Of a DNA stretch of 64,000 nucleotides, positions 1-10,813 are shown in pieces; positions within the stretch are counted from its first letter, which is position 1; each line of letters begins with the position of its first letter. The position numbers and the translations under genes are program-made. The stretch is from Dipteris shenzhenensis (taxonomy: Eukaryota > Polypodiophyta > Polypodiopsida > Gleicheniales), in assembly GCA_047967505.1 (NCBI GenBank), contig CM106540.1; one strand, written 5' to 3'. Under the pieces are notes generated by a model, which ran no database searches, was not told where the DNA came from, and saw nothing but the letters and a program-made list of their open reading frames with translations.

Positions 1-589
1 ACACATGACCTTAGTCGGCTATTTAACCATCGAACTTTTGGCTAACCATTGTTCTGTACCAACTTCCCAAGGCCTCCAGTGCATATACTCGGTCATCAAA
101 TCTCACCAGACTTGGTGTGAGTCAAGCTTAACATAGAATCAACACAACTTTGTGTTTCAGTTACCTTTACCATTAGCCGATGCTTCAAAGAAGCAACTTA
201 GACCCTAAATTGGCTAAGGACATGAGCCTGGTCGGTTTTACCAAGTTTAAGGACTCCGCCCTTCAGTTTGAAGAAGGTTCCCGTTCTTCGATCTCCTGGG
301 CTTCAAGTCGCCAGCAAAGGCTATCCCTGGATGATGACCTTTGGCTTAACGCCCAATCTCCACCAACTCAATCTGCTTTGCTGCCGGCTGACAGGCTGTG
401 TGCACCTCTGCTGCCCTGACCTAGGACGCTGTTCTGCCAACCTGGGGCCAGGCCTTCAAATGACCCCAGCCCCTTCTTAAGATGCTGCTGTTGTGCTGGT
501 CCTAAACAGTCTCAAGGCCACATGGCTGGGACTGTTCCAGTCCCACAGTCTGCCCTAATTGTGGTCAGAGAATCAGCCCTCCATGCTGA

Positions 590-790
590 CCTTGGTGGCT
601 CATTAAGCTGGCCCAACATAACACAAAGAAGGGTTCTGATATGCTGCCCATGTGGCAAACATGTTGCTTCCCGCATGGCAGCCTCATCCCTTTCCCCTAT
701 TGAACCATCTACCCACATTCCTAGTAGGTGCCAACCCCCTGAGCTCTCTTCGTTTGGGGGCTCATAGGAGCATTGACCCTATATCTCCAA
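590..790 (+). repeat. Dispersed GC-rich repeat, copy 1
   Basis: The segment holds the motif CTGCCCATGTGGCA followed by CATGGCAGCCTC. The same paired motifs recur at about 2190-2350 on the same strand and at about 61330-61450 on the opposite strand, so this is a dispersed repeat. Short ORFs across it read alike only because the DNA is shared. It may be the end of an LTR or a non-autonomous element, but I see no polymerase domain and cannot place its ends. Apart from these repeats I see no gene in 1-2480. Confidence 0.5.
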
Positions 791-1019
791 CAGCGACTCT
801 AGTACAGCTTCAGTAGCGGGAGCCCTGCTGCTCACTGTCCTGTGCATGCCCAGATGCTCTCCACCCGAGTGTTGATATGCACTCTGCGATGCCTTAGAAT
901 TGCCTTGGCTGAATGCCAAACACCCTGGAGACTGAACTAAGAAATGCTCCCAAATGGTCAGGGCTAAGCCACTTATAAAGCCGGAGCCCCATATTTATCT
1001 CGAGTTACAAGAAAGTTAG

Positions 1020-1440
1020 AATACTTGAGCCTAGCGTTAGCATGCCTCTCCTCCTGCTCTACAATGTGCTTTAGAGGAGCTTCGATGGCTCTCCTGTGGT
1101 TGAGGAGACTATAGGCCTACAGCCTTATTTATAGAGAAAGGTCTGGTCTGCACCCCCCTCCCCTCCCCCTCCTTCTAGATGGCTGAATAGAGCCTGATCT
1201 GGACCGACCCGATGGCACTTGATCAGTCTGCTACTGCAGACCTGCATGACCCCACAATGCCCACCGATCCTCCTAGACACCTGGCCCACCTGATGGCTGC
1301 CGACTGGTCTGCCGACTGGTCTGCCGCTGCAGACACCTGGCCCACCTGATGGCCCACCTGATGGCTGCCGACTGGTCTGCCGCTGCAGACCTGCGAGACC
1401 CCACACTGGCCTACCAATCGTCCTAGAAACCTGGCCGACC
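1020..1440 (+). repeat. GC-rich repeat block with internal CTGCCGACTGGTCTG repeats
   Basis: The stretch TTGAGGAGACTATAGGCCTAC with a following pyrimidine-rich run and GATGGCTGA matches about 1900-2010 (TTGAGAAGCCTACGGGCCTC and onward), so two diverged direct copies lie about 800 bp apart. Inside, a short unit around CCACCTGATGGC and CGACTGGTCTGCCG is repeated several times between 1280 and 1390. The wording resembles 61560-61680 read on either strand (GGTCTGCC, CGGGTCGACC). No coding potential is evident. Confidence 0.45.
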
Positions 1441-1829
1441 TGCTACTGGTCATCTGTTAGAAAAGGTTGCTGACACATCACTTCATCAAACCTGGCAGAT
1501 GGCACATCTGCCATCAGAAGTCATCTTCGTGTTAACTAGATTCTTGATGCCGGTCTTTTGGCCCTCTAAAACGAAGCTAGAATAGCCGATGCTAGCTCCC
1601 AACAGCCCAACCCCAGCAGCAGAATAACTTGGGATCCCTTATACTTGAAGGGTGCATGCTATATAGTCCAGGTAAACTCTCAAATCTGGACAAGTATGCA
1701 AGCAATGAAGGAAGCCAAAATATGATGTATAAATAATGTTTCAAGTAGGACAAATCTGAGTAAAGGTGCACCCTCACTGTACCTCACACCTGCAGCACTC
1801 TGCTGCTCAGTCTGTTACCAAAATGGGCT

Positions 1830-2090
1830 CCATATGCTGCTCCTGCGTCTGCCTCTCCTCTCTGCTCTGCCACATGCTTTGTCGAGCTTCAGTGTCTCTG
1901 CTTTGGTTGAGAAGCCTACGGGCCTCTAGCCTTATTCAACAAAGAGGGGCTGATCTGTCCCCCCTGCTTTCCCCCACCCCCCCCTTTCTAGATGGCTGAC
2001 TCGAGCGCTAGTTTGGGCCAGCCTGATGGCTGCAAACCTGCCCAATCTTACACTGGGCCCCCACCGATCCCTGGTTGACCAGTAGGTCCT
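1830..2090 (+). repeat. Diverged second copy of the 1020-1440 repeat
   Basis: Similarity to 1040-1210 runs through the TTGAGAAGCC segment, the AGCCTTATT segment, the C-rich tract and TAGATGGCTGA. The order of the blocks is the same, which suggests a tandem or segmental duplication of a non-coding repeat. Boundaries are approximate. Confidence 0.4.
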
Positions 2091-2179
2091 ATATAAAGCT
2101 ATCTCAGGAATCTTCTAGCCTGTTTGCTGGGCTTTTTTCAGCCCTAGGCCTGCCCTCTTCTAGGGCCACCCAGCCCACG

Positions 2180-2350
2180 TTGCTCGGCCCTGGGCATATC
2201 ATGCTGCATATGTGGCACACTAGATCTGCACTTACTCAGGTCTGCCCAGGGGGCACTTGTGCCCACATGGCAGCCCCATCATAGCTTTTCCTCTTGCAGG
2301 TGTACTGCCCCCATGTCTTCCTCATTTGGAGGCTTACAAATGGCACAGTG
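2180..2350 (+). repeat. Dispersed GC-rich repeat, copy 2
   Basis: Contains ATGCTGCATATGTGGCA and CACATGGCAGCCCCATC in the same order and spacing as 640-690, then a segment (GGAGGCTTACAAATGGCACAGTGACC) recalling the GGGGGCTCATAGGAGCATTGACC at 755-780. Both could be the 3' edge of the same LTR-like repeat. Confidence 0.4.
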
Positions 2351-2484
2351 ACCTTCTAACACAACAAAGAAACACCTTTGATGACTGTCACTACAGGTCC
2401 TTCGCCCGTAGGGTTCCAAAGCCTGACTAATAATATTCCCTCCTGGGCAGCCCATCACCCAGGTAAGGTGCAAGCCAGCTAGGT

Positions 2485-2492
<8 letters not shown>

Positions 2493-2534
<42 letters not shown>

Positions 2535-2538
2535 TGTG

Positions 2539-2572
<34 letters not shown>
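2493..2572. repeat. Compound (TG)n(GA)n microsatellite
   Basis: TG repeats run from 2493 to 2540 with one TT interruption and pass directly into GA repeats to 2572. The same TG-then-GA arrangement recurs at 18841-18902 and 62775-62822. Confidence 0.95.
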
Positions 2573-2575
<3 letters not shown>

Positions 2576-3786
2576 ATCCACGAACATGCCCAAACTCATC
2601 CTCTAAAAATACAACATACTGCAGTTTCAATCTCATGATAGTCACTCATAAGGTTGGAAACCATAAAGTCCATCACTCATAGTAGGGACTAGCTACTATA
2701 ACATTCCCACTGACTCATCAGCGCCTCACATACAAATCCACACACCCACACATACAAATCCACACCCACACATACTTGGGCGTCCTTTTATACAAACAGT
2801 TGAAGCCGCATCTGAACCCACAATCAAGTCGAGCTGATTTGGGTCACCAATGAGGATCTACTTGACAAAGTTCAGCACTATGACTTGACAAAGTTTTCTT
2901 CAACGGTAAGCTTGATATCTTGCTTTCCTCAAGGCAATGCAATTGATCAGATCCCTGTTAAAATTAAAATTAAAACAAAGGGGATGTCACATGTATCACC
3001 TATTGGATGGTGCACTATTCAGCATCTTCATATTGTACTCACACATCTGAACTGAAGAAACGTTAAGTACAGGACGAGAAGAGGCCTCATACAGATGAAA
3101 CTACATATAGGTGGCCCAACTTGGGATACCCACTCTAGGCATAGCTGTGGTGTGAGAGACATAGAAGCATAAAATCCCATGGGAGGAGCCAATAATTTCC
3201 AGACACAATTCATGTCTTCTAGTAGTGCCTCACCTATTCACTATCAGGGATAAATTTAAGGATCATATATACTCCACAAATGTGTTTCACACATGAGGCA
3301 GAAGCAAAGTAATCAGCACATGTTTTTTAACAGGTTGGTTCTTAATGAGCTCAAAAGTAAGAAGCAATGATGCAGATGGTCTTTTCTGGGGTGTGGACAA
3401 CTGTACTATGAGCCTTAGACTAGCTTATCTTCGCACCTCAAAGGATGTGTCTTTCCATCAGTATGATGGATGAATTCGTCACTTAATCCTAAGGCAATAA
3501 TTCCAAGTTCCTTCTCATCTTTCCCTGTCCATATTGCTTCTGCTTCTCACGTGGCTGGTTTCTTCTCTTTGCCATTTGCAATGTTCCAAAGTCCCTTCCT
3601 CGTGAGAGTGAACTATACCTTGGTTTGCCAAGTGTGAAAATAATTCCCATCGAATTTGTCTAGCTTTGTTTAATTGGCCATAGGGGAAGGTCTTACCGTA
3701 TTACGGCAGTGTCTAATCCCTTACAAACTGATTTTTCTGATGCAAAAATCTTGGGGCTGAGTGGTCAATAAAATGCTCCTCAACAC
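2573..3786. other. No gene recognised
   Basis: I see no conserved domain, splice-linked ORFs or repeat ends here. The longest ORFs are about 60 codons and lack any family signature. Confidence 0.5.
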
Positions 3787-4352
3787 ATGAAGCCCGAACA
3801 ACTTCAAAAACTGTTGAAATTGGCATCTAGAGACAGCAACGACTTCAAGGGTGAAATTCGTACAACCACAAACCGTAATGAAGGGGATTTTTATGTAGAA
3901 ACAATGTACATATGCCAGAGAGTGCCCACACCAGAGGATGGGCAGAAATTCGCTTCAAGTCGCCATAGCCAGCAGCTTCAATCTCGACTGTTTTTTTGAC
4001 TATTTCTAATCAACCCGTAGTCCAATTGAGCTCAAATTCGAACAGCAAGCAGCTCATACCATCTTCCAACAGTGGCTCAAAGGGTTTAGTGAAATTTGAT
4101 CTTTGCAAGCCGAATTGTGAAGAACTTTGCCAGGCAGAAAGCAGGTCGTCAGGAGCAAACTTCTTCAAGTCCTCTAAGGTGAAAGTGCGCCTATGGGAGG
4201 GGAAAAGGATGCCCAAGTTTGCTGCTCAATGGAACTTCTAGGTGGGAGAACAAGCAGTTTGAAATTTGGGGCAGAAAGGAGTAAGAAGGTGAAGATGAGA
4301 AAGAAGATGGTGTGGTACAAGAGAAGGTTAGAAGCTCAAGGTTGGTCGTACT
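3787..4352 (-). pseudogene. Leader or gag-proximal remnant of an LTR retrotransposon
   Basis: Reading the minus strand, this follows directly after a primer-binding site at 4353-4364, where the leader and start of gag would lie. A 68-codon minus ORF at 4010-4216 (with LEDLKKFAPDDLLSAW) is the best coding candidate. It has no recognisable capsid or zinc knuckle, so assignment to gag rests on position only. Confidence 0.3.
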
Positions 4353-4364
4353 GCTCTGATACCA
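4353..4364 (-). promoter_or_regulatory. Retrotransposon primer-binding site (tRNA-iMet type)
   Basis: The minus strand reads TGGTATCAGAGC, the standard plant copia/gypsy site complementary to the 3' end of initiator-Met tRNA. It sits 2 nt inside the LTR-like end at 4367. Confidence 0.7.
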
Positions 4365-4366
4365 AC

Positions 4367-4490
4367 TGTTGGAGTTGGTGGGTGAGGAGTGGGAGACCTC
4401 AAGGAGGGTAGAATGTGAAGAACATAGTACACAAAATGATATCTTTATTCTAGTTGGAGAGCCTTATATAGAGGCAAGTACGAAAGCTCT
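4367..4490 (-). mobile_element. Partial LTR (TATA, R and U5) fused to a truncated integrase
   Basis: On the minus strand this reads from a TATA-like CTATATAAGG near 4463-4472, through an AATAAAG signal, to an end in CCAACA at 4367, immediately before a primer-binding site. It lacks the upstream U3. The gypsy integrase reading frame stops within about 20 nt of it, so a deletion or recombination joined integrase to the middle of an LTR. Its sequence differs from the LTR at 10406-10808. Confidence 0.5.
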
Positions 4491-7220
4491 CTACCACTCT
4501 TCCCAAGTTGCTAGGCGTGACTGAATATAATGTCGAAGCATTTCTTCCAGAACTTGGTTGACTCTTTCAGTCTGGCCATCTGATTCTGGGTGGTAGGCTG
4601 AACTGAACAGTAGAGTTGTACCCAAAGATTCGAACAGTGAAATCCAAAAGTGACTGGTAAACTTAGGATCTCTGTCGGATATGATATTCTTGGGCAATCC
4701 ATGGTGTCGGAAGATGTGTTGTATGAAGAGTTTGGCTATGTCCGGAGCCTGTGAACTGCTTTTGCAAGCAACAAAGTGTGCCATTTTGGACAATCGATCA
4801 ACAATTACCATAATCTGAGTGTTACCTCTGGAGGATCGTGGTAGTGTTGTAATGAAATCCATGGAAATACTTTCCCACCTTTCAGTTGGAACTAGAAGAG
4901 GCTGAAGAAGTCCTGCTGGAAGTCGTCGGCTTGCTTTCATTTTTTGACAAGATAAGCAAGATGTAACCATTTTGATGACGTCGCTTTTCATCTGAGGCCA
5001 GTAGTATGTTGCACTGAGTAACCTATAAGTCTTGTTGATGCCTGGATGGGCAGCATAAGGAACTACATGATGCTCTTTTAACAAAAGACGTCGAACATCC
5101 TTGTCTTGTGGTACACAGACGTGATCTTGATAATACAGAAGGTCGTCCGTATAAGAATAGGATGAGAAAATCTTCTGTTCGGAAGTCGAAGGTTGATCTT
5201 TTGAAAGAACTTGTACTGCTGTGCCGAAGTCTTTATCATTGAAATACTTACCTTTAAATGAATTCGGAACATCCACAGATAATGTAGAGATTACCATAGC
5301 TGATGCTAGAGTTAACCTGCTGAGAGCATCTGCAACTACATTGCGTAGTCCTGGAATGTACTCAATGGTCATGTGAAAGTTGGCCAGGAACTCAACCCAG
5401 CGTGCTTGTCGAGCGTTCATGACTGGCTGAGTAAAGATATACTTTAGAGAGTGATGGTCTGTCTTGATCACCGAGTCAGCTCCCATGAGATAATGTTTCC
5501 AAGAGCGATAAGCATGTACAACGGCAAGAAACTCCTTATCATAAACCGGATATCGGGTTTGGATATCAGAATGTTTATGGCTGTCAAAAGCAATAACTCT
5601 GCCTTCTTGCATCAAGACTGCTCCTGTAGCGATGTCGGAAGCGTCGGTCATGACCTCAAATGGAAGGTTTGGGTCAGCAATAGCCATAATTGGTGTGGTA
5701 GTGAGTGCTTGCTTGAGTTGTTGGAAACTATACTTTGTTTTGGGAAGCCACTGAAAAACTGCTGTGCTTTTCAATAATTCGGACATAGGAGCTGCGATTT
5801 CGGAAAACTGATAGACCTTTGTATGGTAGAAGTTTGCCAATCCGAGAAAAGAGCGGATATCATGAACGTTCTTAGGAGTAGGTCAGTTTCGGATTACCTC
5901 GACCTTCTTGGGATCCACAGAGATGCCTTAAGCTGAAATAACATGTCCCAAATATTCGAGTTGGGTCTTGAAGAACTCACTCTTCTCAATGTTGATGTAG
6001 AGAGAATTTGCGCGGAGAACTTCAAAAACTTGGTGAAGATGTTGTTTGTGCTCATGTAGGGATCTGCTGAAAACGAGGATGTCATCGAGGTAAATGATGA
6101 CGAACTTATCGAGGAAAGGCCTGAAGATGTCGTTCATTAGTGTCATGAATGTGGCCGGGGCATTGTTTAACCCAAAAGGCATGACCAAACATTCATAGTG
6201 TCCATACTTTGTTCGAAAAGCTGTCTTGTACTCATCGCCTTCTCGTATGCGAATTTGATGATAACCTGAACGAAGATCAATCTTTGAGAACTGTGTTGCA
6301 TGTAGAAGTTGATCGAAGAGGTCATCGATGCGAGGCAATGGATACTTATTTTTTATAGTGAGCTTGTTGAGGGCTCGGTTGTCGATGCAGAGGCGCATTG
6401 ACTTATTCTTTTTTTCCACAAGTAGTACAGGAGATCCGAAAGGGCTGCGACTGGGCCGAATGTGACCTTTGTCGAGTAGTTCGGTGACCTGTCTTTGGAT
6501 TTCTTCATTTTGAGTGTAAGAAACCCGATAAGAAGGTTTCGACGGTGGATGGCTGCCGGGAATAAGTTCGATTGCGTGATCCACTGGTCGTCGAGGTGGT
6601 AACTGCTTTGGCAATTCGTGTGGAAAAATATCCAGGTAGGGCTGGAAAAAAGGTTGGTTGAGGTATTCAGGAGGATCCTTTGTTGGTGTCTCCTCTACTG
6701 CCGTAACCAACAGAAGTGAAGTCTTTACTTGACGTTTACGAACCCACTTCTTTACTTGTAGGGCAGAGGCAACTGGGGTTGAAGGAGAGTCCCTAGAACC
6801 AGTTAGCTCAATAAGTTTTCCCTGGTGGACAAACTGGATAGTATGGCTGCGAAAACTGATTGATGGATCATAGTCGTAGAGCCACTGCTGTCCAAGTATG
6901 ACATCGTACCGAGAAAGAGGCATGATGTCGAAGTTCAACTTGTCCGTATAATGTTGGATGCGAAAAGACAAGTTTTTGATCCTGGTGTTGCACAAGAAGG
7001 TAGTTCCATTTGCGAGTTCAATCTGATAGTCCATGAGACTAGGACTGGTGGTCAACCAAAGTTTGTCGACCATAGAACTAGCTAGGAAGTTATGAGAGCA
7101 GCCACTGTCGATGAGGATAGTGACCGTTGTTCCACGAATCGATCCTTGAACACAAAGTACTTGAGTGGCCAAGGAAGGTTCGGGGTTGCTGGCAAGGCTC
7201 AGGTGGATGGTATTTGCCAT
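4491..7220 (-). pseudogene. pol: Gypsy pol pseudogene: protease, RT, RNase H, truncated integrase
   Basis: Two open stretches in one frame (7220-5928 and 5840-4491) encode pol. Protease: [11 protein letters not shown], catalytic [27 protein letters not shown] and the catalytic YLDD. RNase H: VMTDASDIATGAVLMQ (first Asp), DKEFLAVVHA (Glu), KTDHHSL (Asp) and VVADALSR (Asp). Integrase: an HHCC zinc region ending SCLSCQ, then catalytic Asp in SMDFI, Asp in ISDRDPKF and Glu in QTERVNQ. Two nonsense codons lie just after the RT: TAA at 5928-5930 in the GHVIS(A) region and TGA near 5886. Integrase ends abruptly at ATWEEW, losing its C-terminal third, and runs into LTR sequence. All catalytic residues seen are intact, so decay is by stops and truncation. 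Confidence 0.88.
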
Positions 7221-7268
7221 TCGAACAGCTTTGCCTTTCTTGTCTTGTGCTGGGGTAGCATCTTCTGT

Positions 7269-8456
7269 TTAGGAAGTGCTAGGTTCCATATTGGAATTTT
7301 GCTTTGGTTGCTTGGGACAATCGAACCATCTATGGTTGCCGGTGCAGATGGTACAAAGTCCTTTTGTGCTGGAGTTGTTCTTCTTGTCAGTGGCCGCACC
7401 TTTATGTTGGGGATGTCGGTAATGACTTTGTGAAGAAGAAGAGGCGCGATCCTTGGAGGAGTGCTTCTGTTGGAATCCAGCATACGATTTCTGAGACTTC
7501 TGGGGATCTTGAGACTGTCGCTGACCTTGATGACCCGAGTTTTTTCGAAACCTGAGGTTATCTTGAGGGCGAGCACCTTTGGCCATAGTAGAGTTATGTG
7601 TGCGATTAGCACTCTGCTTCCCTGTGTTTTGGAAATCTGTAATGCGCTCTGCGTAAGCAATAGCGCCAGCTGTGGTGGTGATGTTTGCTTTAAGGACATC
7701 AATGCGTAACGAGGGATTTAGGCCTGAGATGAAAGCATGAAGGCGATCATCCTCAGTTAAACCATCAATCTCCAGCACCAATGTGGTGAACTGAGAGATG
7801 TAGGAAGACAGGGAGCCTGTTTGCTCCAACTGTCGGAGTTTTGAACGTGCTTGGAAGTCTGCATTGGCAGGTATGAACTGCGTACGGAGCACGTGTTCAA
7901 AACGTTCCCATGTTAACACACTTTTGCCGTTCTTTAAGCGTCTTTGCCACCATAGAAAAGCTGTATCCTTAAGGAGGGAGGCTGCCAAGGCGATCTTTTT
8001 GCCTTCAGTGAGGTCAACAATATCAAAGTACATGCGCAATTTTGCGAGCCATTGGTCAACTGTTCTTCGATTGCGTTGACCAGTGTAGGCTTCCGGAAGT
8101 TTGATGTCAAGTCTTTTAGTTTTGGAAGCTTGAAGTAAACGGTAGAGGGCACGTAGTTCAGTGTTTTCTACCTCAGGTGGGAATGAATCCGCATAGTCGT
8201 CTGATTGCGTCACGTCATCCTCTGTATGGGTGGTACTGCGAGAATCTTGAAGTTGTTGGACTTTCTGGACCAAGTCAAAGATGCTGTCCTGAAGCTGGGA
8301 AATTTGAAGTTGCAGTAGTGTTTCGCCTTGTACGTTGACTTCAGGGGTCTTTTTTGGACTTGAGTCCTTGATCTCTGGAGAGGCTGCACGCAAGCGTTGC
8401 GACATATCTGAGGTTATCTTGAGAAAAGCACGAACCTGCGCTCTAGTTTGTACCAT
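7269..8456 (-). CDS. gag: Gypsy Gag (capsid plus one CCHC zinc knuckle)
   Basis: A 395-codon ORF in the same frame as pol. The N-terminus is predicted helical with Gln-rich stretches (about residues 40-75). A retrotransposon Gag domain follows at about 115-270 (FLWWQRRLKNGKSVLTWERF and QLEQTGSLSSYISQF are typical). A Ser/Gln/Lys-rich basic region (about 290-360) leads to a zinc knuckle CTICTGNHRWFDC (Cys-X2-Cys-X3-His-X4-Cys). A TAA at 7267-7269 separates gag from the protease ORF in the same frame. In related elements gag-pol is often one ORF, so this stop may be secondary. The product would form the particle and bind element RNA. Confidence 0.85.
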   Translation of the reverse strand: MVQTRAQVRAFLKITSDMSQRLRAASPEIKDSSPKKTPEVNVQGETLLQLQISQLQDSIFDLVQKVQQLQDSRSTTHTEDDVTQSDDYADSFPPEVENTELRALYRLLQASKTKRLDIKLPEAYTGQRNRRTVDQWLAKLRMYFDIVDLTEGKKIALAASLLKDTAFLWWQRRLKNGKSVLTWERFEHVLRTQFIPANADFQARSKLRQLEQTGSLSSYISQFTTLVLEIDGLTEDDRLHAFISGLNPSLRIDVLKANITTTAGAIAYAERITDFQNTGKQSANRTHNSTMAKGARPQDNLRFRKNSGHQGQRQSQDPQKSQKSYAGFQQKHSSKDRASSSSQSHYRHPQHKGAATDKKNNSSTKGLCTICTGNHRWFDCPKQPKQNSNMEPSTS

Positions 8457-9550
8457 TCCTGGAAGAGGATTCGGGCTGCTCCCTGAGGTTGCTCATGTTG
8501 GAGGGGGCAAGCGAGGCAGGATGGAAGCACCCGTGGAAATCTGGTAAAGGAGGTCCTGTCTGAGGTAACACTGCTGATGCCGAAATGGGTGTTACCGCTC
8601 GTGAGAGTACAGGAGTAGGTTGCAGAGTCCACAGATCTGAGAAAGGATAAGGAGTTGTTGTCGGAAATGGAGGATATCCAGGAGAAGGAGTGCCTTCAGA
8701 GTGTAAATACTATCTTGGGGAAGGTACAACCTGTATAGGAGGATATCGGGGAGTTGAAGGAGGTGGAGAGTACCCTGGAGATGCCGAAGGTGAGGGGTAA
8801 AATTCTCTTGAAAGATGGACAGCAAACTCTTGAGGAATATCAGGTTCTGGGTATCTTCGTGTCTCGTGGAACACAACCTGGACTGTGCTGAGGAAGTAAT
8901 GTAACTGAGGTGCCTCACGCAGAAGGTATAGTATGTGGTCCAAATCACTAGGAGGGCACGTGACACAGACGACCCACGATGCCAAAGCTCCGAAATGGGC
9001 TGGTTGTGCAATCTGAACACGATATTGTGTGGTAGATGATGCCTGAGGTGTCCTTGAAATGCCGGGTGAATTACCAGGGGTTTCCATGCTTTAAGGAAGC
9101 GTCTTTCATTTGCTGAAATTCGATAATGACGAGAATCCTTAGAAGTAGAATGGAAAGAATCCACCTGGCAATGATTTAATCTGCCAATTTGTTGCGTAGA
9201 AAAGGCCTGCAGATTTCTGTCCGGAGGTCCATGTTGCAGTGGGTTGCGAGGAGCAAATCAGGGCCTGGCTGGTCCGGATTGGAAAACAGGAACAGGGCGC
9301 ATTTAACAGGCTGTCTTCATCGCGATAGGAAGGCTGAACCACTGCTGATCTGGCAGGTAAGGTGGCGCAACAAAGGGGGGGGGCAGGCTGTCTATGGCGA
9401 AACAGGCTGCTGATGTCAATAAAGACTGGCGAAACAGATGGCAGGTTTCAAAGGGCTGGACCGCAATAGAGGGCTGGTGAACCAGGCTGCGGGCTTCCAA
9501 GGGCGGTTTTGAGACAGCAATGGCAGGGCCTGGCAGGTAACCAGGGCAGC
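8457..9550 (-). other. Gag-proximal leader of gypsy element 1 with unassigned minus ORFs
   Basis: Between the primer site and gag lies a leader of about 1.9 kb, long for a gypsy element. Overlapping minus ORFs at 8710-9087 (125 codons, starting METPGNSPG, C-terminus rich in Pro and Ser) and 8592-9164 are open. I recognise no domain in them. They could be an additional leader ORF or chance ORFs in GC-rich sequence. Confidence 0.4.
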
Positions 9551-9712
9551 AGACTGGCGAGGATAGGGCAGCAAACCGGCGAGGGGCAGGGACTGCATAT
9601 GGCGAGGGGGCAGGGCAGCAAACCGGCGAGAGGCAGGGGCTGCATATGGCGAGGGGGCAGGGCAGCAAACTGGCAAGGGCAGATGGGCTGCTTATGGCGA
9701 GGAAAGAGGGCA
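9551..9712. repeat. 47-bp GC-rich minisatellite in gypsy leader
   Basis: Three units of about 47 bp start at 9573, 9620 and 9667, each beginning AAACCGGCGA or a close variant and containing TGCATATGGCGAGGG. A partial unit precedes at 9551. The overlapping minus ORFs rich in CCPAPSPYA are translations of this repeat, so I do not call them genes. Confidence 0.85.
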
Positions 9713-9799
9713 GATCCTGCGTGACCAGATTCCGTACAATCAAGGGAGGCGAGCCTGCGTGACAAATCCGTACGGGCGTCAAATGGTGCATCCCTTTTT

Positions 9800-10260
9800 C
9801 GTTCGTGGCTGCCTAGGTTGGGTAGTTGCCCAAAAAATTAAAGGGTGGGTTTATTTGACCCTTGGGTATCTAGGGTAGACCTAAGGTTTGGGGCTGGGTT
9901 TTCCTTTTTAACCCCTCTAGGTACCCTTTTTATAAGTGCTTGGTGCCAAAAGGTGTGCCTATTCGAAGGGGTGTGACCCTTGGAATAGGTGCACCTTTTC
10001 ATGAAGGGGTGTGTCCCTGTTTTTAAAAGGGGTGTCCCCACATGAATAGGTGTGTCCTTTTTGCCATGATGGGGTGTGTCCCTTGGGTGAGGAGTCAAGA
10101 CTCTTCATCAAAAGGTGTGTCCGATGGTGGAAAAGATGCGTCCCTTGGTTTTGGGACAGCCCAAGCACATGAAAAGGCACGATTTTTGTCGCGTCCATTC
10201 ACATCAACTCGTGATGTGTGGGAGATGGAGAGGCCATTGATGACTTTAGGCAGGGTTGGC
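9800..10260 (-). repeat. LTR-like U3 region with GGACACACCCCTTCATG repeats
   Basis: The minus strand carries at least six degenerate copies of a short unit, GGGACACACC plus TTCATG, followed by a TATA-like CACTTATAAAAAGGG near 9930. The adjacent LTR at 10406-10808 has the same kind of unit (GGTACACACCTCTTCATG, GTCACACCC) upstream of its own TATA. This looks like the U3 of a related, diverged LTR. I see no primer site after it. Confidence 0.45.
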
Positions 10261-10393
10261 GCTAAAAATTTTTATGCTCATTCTCTCCATCTCTTCCATG
10301 CACAATGTGCACGGATATCCTTCTAGCGGAAAGAATGTATCAGATCGGCGCTAGAAGGTGGGGGGCATTTCCTACAGGCAGGAGCAAAATTTG

Positions 10394-10405
10394 TTCTGAT
10401 ACCAC
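10394..10405 (-). promoter_or_regulatory. Primer-binding site of gypsy element 1
   Basis: The minus strand reads GTGGTATCAGAA, matching the iMet site TGGTATCAGAGC except at the end. It directly abuts the LTR end at 10406. Confidence 0.75.
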
Positions 10406-10808
10406 TGTAAGAAATCCTAGATTTACTATATTTAGAAATGTGCTAAGGAACAGAAAGGAGACTGAAATAGCAGAGAACAAGGAATAATTGTATTGCTTGA
10501 ATGTCTGTAGTATCTGTAGTGTGTCATCCATACAATTGGGCCTCTCTTATATAGAGAGTGAAGAGTCACACATGAAAAGGTGTGTACTCCAAAGTGTATG
10601 TGCATGAAGAGGTGTGTACCCCTTGTGAAGGGTGTGACCCTTGATGAGAGGGTACATTACAATAGAAGTGTCTTCAATAGAATGTATCTTGTGATGAAGG
10701 GTTGTGCCTCATAGGAAGTGTCCCGGGCATACCCTTTCACAAGTGTCCATTCATCAAACCATCCATAACTCTAGATATAGAGAAAGGAATACGTCACAGA
10801 TCGTGACA
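10406..10808 (-). mobile_element. 5' LTR of gypsy element 1 (403 bp)
   Basis: On the minus strand the repeat starts TGTCACGATCTGTGACG at 10808 and ends GGATTTCTTACA at 10406, giving TG...CA ends. A TATA-like TATATAAGAGAGG lies near 10545-10557. Short GACACAC/TTCATG units fill the U3. The 5 bp outside (10809-10813, TCTTG) would be one target duplication; its partner was not found because the other end is lost. Confidence 0.7.
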
Positions 10809-10813
10809 TCTTG

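Larger units (their letters stand above)
4491..10808 (-). mobile_element. Degraded Ty3/gypsy LTR retrotransposon (element 1)
   Basis: Minus-strand order is LTR (10406-10808), primer site (10394-10405), long leader, gag, protease, RT, RNase H and integrase, which is the Ty3/gypsy order. The integrase core reads like plant chromoviruses (SMDFITTLP, DRLSKMAHF), but the C-terminal region that would hold a chromodomain is gone. At least three in-frame stops interrupt gag-pol. I did not find a matching 3' LTR, and the assignment of the 10406-10808 LTR to this gag-pol is by position only. Confidence 0.75.

Noticed and set aside
9303-9791. 162-codon minus ORF rich in Cys, Pro and Ala
   Set aside because: It is the translation of the 47-bp GC-rich minisatellite and flanks; frames on the same strand read similarly.
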